NCBI GenBank assembly: GCA_036172665.1
Contig: CM069872.1
Span: 48,780,101 to 48,844,100 of the forward strand
Source: Prosopocoilus inquinatus
Taxonomy: Eukaryota; Arthropoda; Insecta; Coleoptera; Lucanidae
DNA length: 64,000 nucleotides
Direction of reading: 5' to 3'
The notes beneath the pieces are model-generated. The model was not told where the DNA came from and made no database searches. It saw only the letters and a program-made list of their open reading frames with translations. Positions 34,391-45,203 of the stretch are shown piece after piece; positions within the stretch are counted from its first letter, which is position 1, and each line of letters starts with the position of its first letter. The translations under genes were made by a program, and so were the position numbers.

Positions 34391-37300
34391 CAATGACCAT
34401 GACCACAATTTGAAACAAGGCAATTACGAGAGGCATTTCTTTAATTTTTGCTTTACTTCCATAACCTTAACTGTTTTAAAAGTACGTCTTCTGCCTTATG
34501 CCATTATTCGCAACTCTATCAGTTTCCATACGAACAGACATTTTGATTAGAATGTTGAAATTTTTTTGAATCACCTGTCTGTAGGGGATTAGTAGTTAAG
34601 CAATACTAAATCCTTTCAAGAAATATTGTAGCAATGAAAAACATAGCGAGTAGAAATTATATTGCGAGAAGTAATTGCAAATATCATATGAACAAACGGA
34701 GCCTTGCATAATGCAAGCGCGGAAGTTTTAGTGACGTGTGCAAGAACTAACCTTGGTTCTGCGAATCAAAACACAGCAAAGATTGCATCAGTTTGTGCAC
34801 GTCATTGGAAAGTTACACGTCATAATGTCGTTAAATATACTGAAGCACACATCGCAGACTAATGGTTGTTAGTGATCAAACCCCTAAATAAAAACCTCCC
34901 CTAGCGTATGCATGACAAAATCATGTAATATAATTTAATATTTAAAAGAAATATATCTATATTATACTTTGCTCTAACTATGGCCCCGTTCCAAAATTAC
35001 GGCAACAATCTCTTATTCTCATGTAAACAACTTACTGTATTTTTTTGCGATTGCGTTTTCTCAAGACTTGCTTCACCCATTGCTGTTTTTAATTTACCAA
35101 ATTTTATTGCTGTTGACTCCTCCTTTAATATGACTTATGAAGCTTCTGGTATCCTTGCTTTTGGATATTTCATTGGCCTACTTTTCTTGTCGAAGTTCCA
35201 TCCCCAAATTATTCTGCTCCTTATTAGACATTCTAGTTCAAACGTGATGCCAATGCCAATACTCACTCTACTGCAAACAAACTAAACTCAACGTTTTGTC
35301 TAGTGCTGGCCATACTCAGAATGTGGGCAAAAAGCCAGAGCTAAGTCCATTTTGGTTTGGAAATGAGCAGTTCTATTGGTTTCGAATTTATTACTAATTA
35401 AGGACATCAATTCATCTTCTCATTTACTTGATTTTCAAAGTACATATTTATGCGCCAGGTAGAGCTACTTCCAAATTGTGCTGCTTTTTACACCACTTAT
35501 TTATTTACATTTGCAAAGAGCACGACTATAAATTGTGTTTCCCGGAGTCCAACCTGCGCAAGTATTTGGAATTCCCCAAATAATTCCGAAACTAATTAAC
35601 ACCGATTCAAGAGATTAAACGCCCAATTACGCCGGCACCCCCTTGCACCCCACCGTACCCCTCCCAAAACCCAAGGACTACAACGGCGCGGCGTCCTCAG
35701 AAATTACTCGCACATGAAATTCATATTCGCTAATTCGTTCCGCCCAATTCTGTCAAGCAGAAATGCAATTAATTCTCCAAGAATGTCCTGAGCTGCTTCG
35801 TCTGGATTTAATTGTGTCAGCGAATCCTCTTTGTTACTGTTATTAATTGAACGATTTTGAAAAAAGCAATAAGTCCTTTGGTTTAATTAAGAAGAAATCA
35901 GATTTCAGTAAAATCCCTCCTTATTAATGTCCAAAATGATGGTAGTCCTGGGGGACTGTCGAATCAAACATTTATAACCAACCATCGTTTCAAATTGAAT
36001 ATGTAAACAAAAATTTATTTGCTGTTTGACGTCAATTCAACGAGCGAGCGATGCAAAGTAAAAATCGAAATTCATGTTTGTTTCCACAGCCAGTCAGGAC
36101 TGCAATAATTGTTGGACTTCTGCTAGATTGTTCGAAATATGTAATTAGAATCCAAACTTAATGATGAGCTGCTCTGAGGGGGTTCCCCCTTAGCACCATT
36201 AAACCAACAACGGTCGGTTTCCAAAGCACACAGTTGAATTAATTAAAAGCGAAGTTCAGGCGGAAAGGTAATAAAATAGTCGGATTTATGCGAAAGTTCT
36301 TATAAGTTGCACCGTCAAAATTTAATGACGAACGTCGGCCATAAAACGGCAACAATGTCAGAGCTAATTTCCGTATGTTTTGCTGAGCTTTCGCGCTTTA
36401 ATGAACCGAACCTAATTTATTTTCGTGTCAACGAAGTTGATGGATTATTTATTATATCTTAACTCCGCCAGATTCTCTTCGAAATAAAGCTCCGCCCGAG
36501 GAAAAAAAAGGAACCCCGAAATTAGCCATTTTCACGCAAATTTCCTTGAAATCTCGTTTCCGGGGCGCACGACGCGACGCGACGCGACGACTTTGTTGCC
36601 AGACGTTAAGGGAATTTTAATTTTCACGGTGACTTCTCTGGCTCTTAGAGGTCCTTAAACATGCGAATATCTTTTATGGGCGGAAGTAAAACAACACAAT
36701 TACGGCAATATGCAATTAAATTGGGTGCTCGGCACGTTTTAATTAAGATAAACTTTGTAGCTTCGGATATAACGAGGGACGACCTCATTTTACTTCACTT
36801 TTAGGGAGTTAACATAAAGACTAATCAGAGAAAGAGAGAATCAAAACGACGCCGACGTTTCTTATGATGAGTTTTAATCCTTAGAGAAGAGAACGGAAGA
36901 ACTGTTTAAAAAAAAAATTGAAAAAAGTTGAAAGTTACTGAGCTAGAGCTGTCGCAGTTTGAGAAGGTCCTGTCACGTGACGAGTGCTGCGTAAGCAATT
37001 TAAGCAGATAAGCTCCGCCCACACCCAAGTAAGGGATATATTGCTTCTTGCAGCTAGATTATTGTATTATTACTGTTTATTTTAAGCATTACGAACGCTT
37101 TGGCACAGAAATAATGAGATTAAAAAAGAATTACAACTTGCATCAAGAAACACAAAGACATGAAATGAAGTCTGTCTGAAGACGCTTTTAAAATTTTCTG
37201 AAAGGCAGCAGATCTGCTGTGCGTCACGAATCACGTGAAATGAACTTTATTTTCCTAAGTTATGTTAAATTTTGGGGTGCCGCAAAAATCAAGTCTAGGA

Positions 37301-37879
37301 TAAAGTGATCATACGTTCTGTTTTTGGTCACTCTTGAAGGTATTGTCCCGTTGTCCCCGAAAGATCACTCGGGACGTAAAAATGTCCCTTAACTATAAAC
37401 GTCTCGTTATAAAAAACTCTTAAACGATGTTTTTTGTTTCATCTAGTGGTGCCAACCCTACAGTTTTAACACCAATCTACTTTTTTTTTCAAATTCGTGT
37501 TTAAGCTTCAAATTTATTGTTTCTTTTTTAACGCAACACACTTTTAAGTGCCAATCATTATTATATTATATGAAATTTTACATAATTTCTCGAAAAATCA
37601 ATAGGTGGTTCTCGTTCAGTGGCGTAGCTATGGGGATTGTAGGGATTGCAAAGCTAAAGCGCCTGTTCGAAGTTGAAAGTAAATTTTTTTGTCTGGATCT
37701 GCAAAGATTTGCAATTGAAAAGTGAAAGCTTATTTGTAAGTCACATTTCAAAGATTTCTGAAAAATTAATATTTTTGAATACAGAAGAGCCTATCATAAG
37801 TGAAAAAAGAAAGAAGATAAACTAAGAGGATTAATTTTTGCACGGAAACAATTTCAAAACACCTGGAAAGCGCTAAAAA
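34391..37879. other. intergenic; GC-richer single-copy island 35.5-36.8 kb
   Basis: No gene supported. At 34980-35285 both strands are open over about 100 codons (the minus strand with one stop; it includes FGKLKTAMGEASLEK), which is ambiguous. The segment 35540-36780 is GC-richer with runs such as GCGACGCGACGCGACG near 36571 and many AATTAATT words. This is a candidate regulatory block. Confidence 0.4.
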
Positions 37880-38193
37880 AGCTACGTTCTAAGCACCAAT
37901 TTGGAATGGATGACGTGTGTAGCGCCCTCTGTGGCGCCATAAATTCGTAATTTGCCGGAAGGAAATTCCAAAACAAATGAAAAACGTTAGGAACGTTCAA
38001 GAAAATGCCCTGAAAGTAACTTTTATACTTAAATAATTAAAACGAAAGAATTTATATCAAATTTACATTATGATTTACATGCACCTGTGGCGCCATCTGT
38101 TAGCCTCAGCCATAACACTGCACTGTTTATTTGCAAAAAAGAAACTGAAAAACTTAAGAGTGTTGTTGTTCTTAATACGATTTCTTTGATTGC

Positions 38194-38420
38194 AGCCTCT
38201 GTACAGCTGTTTCAGCACTATTTGGGACTTCTTCAGCAGAACCGTAGGTCCAGATTTCCACTACAAACCAAAAAAACGACTGGACCGTTATACTCGCAAA
38301 TGCGATGTAATATAATGAATAGCTAAAACAGCGACATCTTTCGATCGCTTTCTGACTTAACATTGTATAAGGATTGTTAGGTCAAAAAGCGATCGAAAGA
38401 CGTCGCTGTTTTAGCTATTT
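38194..38420 (-). mobile_element. retrozyme-like element, second copy
   Basis: On the minus strand this matches 9225-9400. It has a long hairpin (38319-38419, arms about 45 bp, including AAACAGCGACATCTTTCGAT), then TTACATCGCATTTGCG, GGTTTG and a hammerhead. After the hammerhead it resumes CTGCAATCAAAGAAATCG, lacking about 17 bp present in the first copy. That gap removes the 3' strand of the outer stem I helix. Confidence 0.6.
38196..38242 (-). ncRNA. hammerhead ribozyme, second copy, outer stem I lost
   Basis: Minus strand: CTGAAGA (38236-38230; the variable core position is A), then stem II AGTCC / GTGCT around AAATA with one mismatch. GAA follows, then the same palindrome ACAGCTGT (38210-38203) and A at 38202. 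The inner stem I is TTCTG/CAGAG. Compared with 9336-9406, the third inner pair is C-G instead of U-A, and the first is G-C instead of G-U, so pairing is kept while sequence changed. The outer stem I helix is gone through deletion, so this copy may cleave poorly. Confidence 0.65.
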
Positions 38421-39321
38421 AGAAAAAAACATTTGTGGCGCCATCTGTTACCGTTACTCGTAACTTTATTCTCCTTATTTGTGACAAATTTGTAAAAATT
38501 CAAAAAATTGTTACAATAAATAATTTCGAATAAATAAAATCGAGCAGAAATGATTAAAAGCAGTTTCGAAGATATTTCAAACATACATAAGTACCGCCAT
38601 CTGTTAACCTGTAATCGCAATTATTTTGCGTTTTCTAATTCCGATAGTTTCAAAACAGCCGAAAACAAATTTTAGAACGTTCAAGGACGATGTTATCAAA
38701 ACAATTTTGAATAAAAAAAAATATTTGTGGCGCCGTCTGTTACCATGAATCATAATTTTGTCATCTTTATCTGTGCGGCAACAATTTCAAGGCTGCTGAA
38801 AATCGCTGAAATTTTTTTTAGAAATAATGTTACAAAAAAATTCAAGGCTACTGAAAACCGCTGAAAAATTTTTAAAAATAATGTTACGGAAAATAATTTA
38901 GAATAAATTAAAGTTGAACGGAAATGGTTAAAAAAAGGTTTCAAACGTAAACAGCGCCATCCATTAATCTGTAGCCGCAATTAGTTTTGTTCCCTTTAAA
39001 TTCTGAAAGACAGTTTCAAAACTTTAAATTTCTTCATGTTGGAGAAATAGTTTAAGCGCGTTCCGCTCAGCGACAGTTTTCGGCAGCTTTTCTAACCTAA
39101 AATTTTGACAGCTCTTGTCGCTTTTTAGAAATAGCAAAAGAAATCCTGATTTATTTAGCATTTTAGCATTTAGCAGAGTAAACAGATGAAGGTTTCTTTT
39201 TTAGTTTTACTTACTAATTACTCTTAATAATAAATATTGTAATAATAAGAGGCGCCGGCCGGTAAGAATTTTGCAACCCGGCGACTTGATTTCTAACTAC
39301 GCCACTGTTTCTCTGCTGAGT

Positions 39322-40367
39322 ATGATGACCAGGGAAAAGAACGCGGCCCACTTAGTGCTGAACACATTTTACACAGAATATAATAATAACAATAATAATA
39401 ATAATGATTTTATTGGCAAAAAGAAAAGAAAAACTTATACTGGGTGTCTCACAACCTACGGAGGAGATTCAAAGGGCAGCTGTGGCAAGCTTTTTTCTTA
39501 ATTTGTTTTTGACCATAACCCAATAAGAAGAAAGTTACAGCAGCTTAACTTTCTTAATTTCTTCTTTAATTTACACCTGTAGCTTCTTAATTAATAAAAA
39601 TTATTTCACAAAATGCAACTTTATTATTAAATAAACTCTAAATTTATCAAAACCACCATTTATAAAATGTCTATGTTAATCTGTTTCCTAGTTTTGTTTT
39701 TAATTAGTAGGCGGTGCACAACGACATCAAAACCCGTTTCTGTGCATTAGAAGAAAAAAATGAAATAGCCATAACTTTAACGTTACTACATTTTCTCAAA
39801 CAGTTTATTGTAAAGCAGTGCTCAATTAACTCATAAATGCCTCAAATTTGAATTTAAAACGTAAAATATTATTACAGGGAGTAACTTTTGCTCGTTAATT
39901 AATTTTGCTGTAAACTCTTGTAACTTTTTAGTTATTGCGTTTTTACCAAAAATTTATTAAGAAAGACTCTTTAATTTGATCTCCTCTAGCTACCCTTTTA
40001 ATCTCCTGCGTAGGTTATGAGACACCCAGTATACAATGACATAAACATATAAAAAAACTTAGAAATTATTCTATTTTTTGCCAAAAGGAATACAATCAGA
40101 CTAAACCACAGAGTTGTTTGTTCCTCCTTTATCCCTTCAACAAAGAACAAAAACAAAATAGAGAAAATAAAAAAAAATTGTTATACTATTTACTCCTTTC
40201 GCGACTTCGATGCATTTAAATTCTTATTGAGTGGGAGGCGAAGGGTTACAGTATAAGCATTCGCACTTCGCAGAAGTTACTCTGGAGGGTGACTAATACA
40301 GTCCGAATACTAAATTTTCGTATTCCTCGCGGGGCAAGTGGGCCGAATTCTTATTCCTGATGATGAC
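39322..40367. mobile_element. hAT-type MITE, copy 3, enlarged by an insertion
   Basis: The element 39330-40359 starts CAGGGAAAAGAACGCGGCCC and ends GGGCCGAATTCTTATTCCTG. It is flanked by a perfect 8-bp duplication ATGATGAC (39322-39329 and 40360-40367). Most of its 1,030 bp is another element at 39438-40031. It is non-coding; an (AAT)n stretch is at 39380-39403. Confidence 0.8.
39438..40031. mobile_element. 594-bp element with TACTGGGTGTCTCA ends, nested
   Basis: The left end TACTGGGTGTCTCACAACCT and the right end, complement TACTGGGTGTCTCATAACCT, are imperfect inverted repeats for more than 40 bp, including GGAGATT and AAAGGG(C/T)AGCT. The interior is AT-rich without a transposase. TA lies on both sides. 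A lone terminus of the same family is at 1022. Confidence 0.75.
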
Positions 40368-42769
40368 TACATATACTTTGGTGTTGTTACAATATTTTGT
40401 ATTTTTACCGAATTTTGTTAAATTTTTCAAGGCCGTCCCGTTTTTGAATGAAAAATAAATGGTCACTTTAGTCTAGGACCCCTGATTTTCAACTTTTTAA
40501 GTCGCGTCGTAACCTTGGTGCTTTATTTAAATCTCACGTTTCTTCGGAATTTCCTTGTTCGTAAGAATTGTAACGGGCATCTTACCTTATCTGTTGTTGT
40601 ATAATATAGTCACTTTGTAAACGTCATATTTGCAGTAAAAAAAAATGGAAAACAAAATGGAAAATTTCCGTTCTCTTATGCGGTGAATTTTAACAGGCAA
40701 ATTAAACAACCGGGTCCTGTTCCGACGGGCTTATCAAGCGTTTCGCGTCGCGACGGAAAAAATTTGCATGCTGAATGTTATAAATGGCCCCCCCAGAAGA
40801 GCACGTACGCAGCTGAATAAATCACGGGAACGTTGATTTGTATTGTGGAAATTTTAATCGAAAAATTCGCAAAGGCTCGCCTCATGAAAAACTAAAATAA
40901 GTAAACAGGCACTTAAGCAACATAAAATTGTGTGTGATCTGAAATAAAACTACTCGCCTAAGCAAAAAGTTAAATCACCTTGGCCGTGCAAGACAAAAAA
41001 TTGACGATCGCTGCACGCATTCTTTAGTAGAGTCATGGACGCTTGTCGAAAGCGACGACGCTCAGCGGCGTCTTGCTCTTTGATTTGAATTAAAATTTTC
41101 GCGTTCGGAAAACTCAAGTTGAAAACACGTTAGTGCCATCACGTGTATGTGTGTGTGTGTGTGTGAAGGCGGCGGAAGTTAATGGAAAACCCCATAGCGT
41201 CGCGTCGCAGAGAAAATGTAAGTGCCTTTACTTTTTTCGTGCATGAAAATGGCTTCGATTTTATTTTACCTGAAAATGATTTTACGTGTACGTCTCGTGA
41301 CTTTAGATTAAAAACTTATTCTTAACGCTTTGATAATGCATAATGATTCTAGGAGAAAAAAACATACAGTGTAAATACTTAAATCTAGGCTCCACAGTTA
41401 AAAAAGAACGAGAACTTAACGAAGTAATTATTTTTTGCATAACAATGGCAGAGAAGCCGGTTCGGACACGTCCTTCTCTCATTAGCAGCAAAAATGTTTT
41501 CGCATTGCATCCTATGTTTGCGAGGGTGGGCGTTTCACCCTTTAAACTTAAAAACAATTTTTGTATTTCTTATTACTACGAGCATATACGAGTATTTCCG
41601 GTTACGGCATCTTTTTCTTTGCGGGCTCGAGTTCCCAGGTACAGTCGCGAGCATGAAATTTAGATCATCACATCACTATTAATCAAAATATCAGTTTGAA
41701 ATTTAGAAATTACGGATTTCAGATAAATATCCTGTCGTCTACCAAAAAGCTAGCTTGAATTTTTAAGAAATCATTCGCAGTATTTGAAATTAATTGATTA
41801 ATTTCTTTGTTTTTAGTAAAATACAAATCAGGCACCAATCAATGACGACCAAAATTTATTGCTCCCGACTTTACACTTTACATTTTTTTAAATGACTCTA
41901 AAAAAAAAAAAATTGAAAAGTGCAAAATGTTTCTTGTTTCTTCCTATCTCTCTTTTTTGATTCAACTTTATCCCCTCAATAGTTGCTGTTCTCGTCCGTA
42001 GAGGAGAAATACTTTTCCTTGTGTCCCTCAACTTCCCTTATTTCCTGACCACGTCATCTCCTCAATCTTTTCAAAATCTTCTGTCCTCATCTTAAGGAGA
42101 GAGATGCTCACCAACACAATGATCTATTCTATTGCGATCGCTCTTTTTTACTTTGACAATGCAGAACAGATTTGTTGAGAAAAACTGTGGTAAATTGTGG
42201 AAAATACACAAATAATTTTTGTTGCAATTTCAAAAATGCGTTTCGAGCTATTTGAGAAGCTGACTTGAGACGAGGGGGGGGGGGCGCGACAGCTGTTATA
42301 TCGGCCAATATGAGACGTTAATTTCCGGTTTTTAATTTTTATTTAAATTAAATTTAAAAGAAAAATTAGTTCCGAAGTTAAGTTAGGTTCGCCTTGCCTG
42401 TACTGCCTCGGACTTAATTCTAATTATTTTCAATTATTTTTTTCTACTTTTAATTTCCTTATTTAACTTGAGCTGAGCTTGAATTTTTTATTTTTGCGTG
42501 AATCAGGCAAAGTGAGGTTGAGTTGGATCGGTTCGTGTTGAACTTAATTCCAACTAAGTTTATAATCTGCATTTGAGTTTTATTAATTTATTTTTAATTT
42601 TCTACGTTGGCTATAATTGGGATCGTTAGGTTTTGATTAATTTTTATTTTTTATTCTTCATTAAAACGCACTGATTCGCCCATCATTAAATTAGTTTCTA
42701 TGTTCTAAGCCCTCTGAAAATTTTAAGTTTAAGCTCTGGGGCGGCAGTGACTCCAAGAAAAAACGTGTT
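40368..42769. other. intergenic; GC-richer island 40.68-41.2 kb, (TG)n and poly-G
   Basis: A short (TG)n tract lies near 41147-41165, and GGGGGGGGGG near 42274. 40680-41220 is GC-richer and single-copy. A plus-strand frame at 41343-41663 has no recognised domain and no splice context. Confidence 0.4.
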
Positions 42770-43450
42770 AGTTTCAATATCGGTGCTTAGATGGCGCTAA
42801 GTCATTTTTCTCTGAAAATTAGTAATATCTTCATTCCGCCAAAGTCAAAGTCTTCCTGCCGAAAGCTTTTGATGACACAGAATTGCGAGGAAATGTTTTT
42901 TAGTTTCAATTTCTACACATAGATGGCGCTAGAACTCAGATTACTAACATCTCTAGCATTTTGGTGACGCAAAATTGCCAGGAAACAGCCAGCTGAATTG
43001 ATATGTCACGTACGGCCTGTCCAAAGAACGCTTTTCTTTTATCTGTGGTGTTTACCCTAAGTCGCCGTATATGACATATCAATTCAGCTGGCCATGGGAA
43101 ACGTTTATTTAGTTTCAATGTCGACGCATAGATCGTGCTAGAATCGATTTATTCAAGGCTAATAATTCACCGATACAGCCAAAATCAATTTAAATATTCT
43201 TAGGTTCTCTTGAAGCTCTGAATCCGGGTGAGGTCAACAGAAGCACATTACTTTCAATCTCGGCGTATAGATGGCATTAAAATCGATTATTCAACAATAC
43301 TTGCAATCAGTCAGAATCAGAGTGGTCAATCTTTTTGATGCTCTGAGTCTTCCTGAAAGTCACAGTAAGTAAGCCTGCGAAGAAGGTATTTAGTTTCAGT
43401 AACGAGGCGCTAAAATTGATTAAAGTGAATGATTCAACAAGCCAAAATCA
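42770..43450. repeat. degenerate array with AGATGGCGCTA motif
   Basis: Units of about 120-200 bp contain GTTTCAAT, a CATAGATGGCGCTAGAA core and ATTCAACAAT. Cores are AGATGGCGC at 42789-42797 and 42921-42929, with degenerate forms at 43130, 43269 and 43402. The core is the reverse complement of that in the array at 37880-39000. A foldback sits inside at 42987-43093. Confidence 0.6.
42987..43093. mobile_element. foldback with 20-bp perfect arms
   Basis: CCAGCTGAATTGATATGTCA (42989-43008) is the exact reverse complement of 43072-43091. Pairing resumes after two mismatches with ACGGC/GCCGT, giving a stem of about 27 bp around a 50-nt loop. It is either a tiny MITE or a structured RNA hairpin. 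Nothing links it to a gene. Confidence 0.6.
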
Positions 43451-43599
43451 ATGTAATCAGCCTGATTGAAAAAAAAAGACGAAATACTGAATGATCGATT
43501 GCAGACCCATTGATATTATTTATCTTACTTGATAGGATTTCGGAAAAAATTACAGTTTATTCTCAAACCCTCTTAAACAAATGTGTTTCAATTACATCT

Positions 43600-44616
43600 A
43601 GGAACCCTAGGTAGAGTTAGGCTGGACTGACCTTGAGATGGGTTGGATTTAATTTTCCTTAACTTTTAATTCATTGACGTTTAATAAGAATTTGTTGGTT
43701 TTAATTTCTTCATTTTTAATTTTCGCTTGCTTTGCTTTGAGGGTAGAGTTGAGTTGCGTTACGTTAACCTTGAGATATATCGGATTAATTTTAACTGAGT
43801 TTTTTTTTCTTTTTATTTTTAATAATTTGTTGATTTTTTAATTTTCTTTTGTTTAACCAGACGTAGGTTGAGTTGAGCTGAATTGAGTTAGGTGCGCCTC
43901 GCTGAGATTGAAGTTAACTCCAATTGAATTTTGAGTTTAAGCTTTGAATTTCTTTGTTTCAGTTTTTAGTTTTTATATTTCATTTTCAGTTTTTAATTTT
44001 TATACATAGACTTTTGGTTTCCATTTTTTCGAGTCTTGTTTTTACTCGTGTTAAGTTCACTTGAGATGGACTTAATTTCAACTGATTTATTTTTTCTAAT
44101 TTGAATCTCTCTTTAATTTTTTCTTTCAGTTTTAAGATTCCGAATTCATTTTTAATTTTCTCATTTTTAATTTTTGCTTAGTTGGATATAGTTAGATGGA
44201 GCTGCGCGTTGTATTGTGTTAACCTTGAGATTCGTCGGATTAATTTTAGTTTAGGTTTTTATTTTTAATAATTTGTTGATTTTTAAATTTTCTTTTGTTT
44301 TTGGTTCCCGTTTGGTTTAACCAGAGTTGGGATGAACTGAGTTAGGCGCGCCTACCTGAGATTGGGGTTATCTCCCATTTAATTTTGAGTTTAAACTTTT
44401 AATTTCTTTGTTTCGGGTTTTAATTTTTTGATTTTTATACATAGACTTTTGGTTTTCATTTTTTTGAGTCTTTTTTTACTTGGGTTGGGTCGAGTTGAGT
44501 TCACTTGGGTTGGATTCAATTTCGATTTAGTTTTAATTTGAATTCATTCTTTCTTTTCTTTCTTCTTTTAAATTTTTTTTTTCAGCTTGTTTAAGTTTAA
44601 GCTTTTAATATCTCTG
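43600..44616. repeat. T-rich degenerate satellite with about 455-bp period
   Basis: GTTAACCTTGAGAT followed by CGGATTAATTTTA recurs near 43762 and 44219. ATACATAGACTTTTGGTTT recurs near 44003 and 44449. Shorter GAGTTGGGTT-like words occur throughout. It is similar in style to the array at 60280-61470. Non-coding. Confidence 0.65.
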
Positions 44617-44836
44617 TTTCAGTTTTAAGCCAAAAATAGGAGACAATTACAATTTCCTGTAATCCTTCAAACTGGTATTGTTTAAATAGAATTTCACAGA
44701 TTTTGTAAATGAGCTTGTCAAATCTGAAAGCTTTCAAAATTTCTCGCTACCTGTGAAGTCGCACTTAAACTATCATTTTGGAGGCCGAAAAATTACAGAA
44801 AACTGTAATTGTCTACTATTTTTTGCTTTCGACTGT
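44617..44836. mobile_element. mariner-like MITE, copy 3
   Basis: The left end is TCAGTTTTAAGCCAAAAATA and the right end is TTTGCTTTCGACTGTA. Subterminal CAATTTCCTGTAAT and ATTACAGAAAACTGTAATTG pair as in copies 1 and 2. The centre is non-coding. Confidence 0.7.
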
Positions 44837-45089
44837 AAGTTGAGCATCGACGATCCATTTTTCTATTCCGCCTTCGTTTCGTATGACGATCAAATTCTTT
44901 TCGTTGCGACTTTCATTCATACGCGAGATGACTCAATTTATTATACAAAGTGATCAAGTACAATTGTTTGAGTTGGCATTAGAGTTAAGGGCATTTTTAT
45001 TCGGCAAGTTGCAATACTGTAACCGATTTTTTTTTGTTTATTTGATAGAAAGAAAGAGAGCAATAAAACTGTATGTCACGGGCCCGGTA

Positions 45090-45203
45090 GTTTCACCTCC
45101 TGATAAATTTATCTGCCGTGTAATAATATCCTCGGAAACTGTTATTGTTACAATGTTTTCCGAGGTTAATACCTGGCAGATAAATTTATCAAGAGGTGAA
45201 AAT
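45090..45203. mobile_element. foldback MITE (TTTCACCT family), copy 2
   Basis: TTTCACCTCCTGATAAATTT at the left pairs with AAATTTATCAAGAGGTGAAA at the right. The arms continue through ATCTGCC and CCTCGGAAA. Homologous to 15981-16072. A perfect target duplication was not recognised. Confidence 0.7.

Larger units (their letters stand above)
37880..39000. repeat. degenerate array with a recurring GCGCCATCTGTTA motif
   Basis: GCGCC(A/C)TCT-type cores occur at 37922-37930, 38090-38098, 38438-38446, 38594-38602 (CCGCCATCT), 38730-38738 (GCGCCGTCT) and 38954-38962. Most lead into TGTTA and then a CGCAATTTT or CATAATTTT block. Between them are AAAACCGCTGAAAA and AAATAATGTTACA words. A hammerhead-bearing element is inserted at 38194-38420. 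No coding content is seen. Confidence 0.65.
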
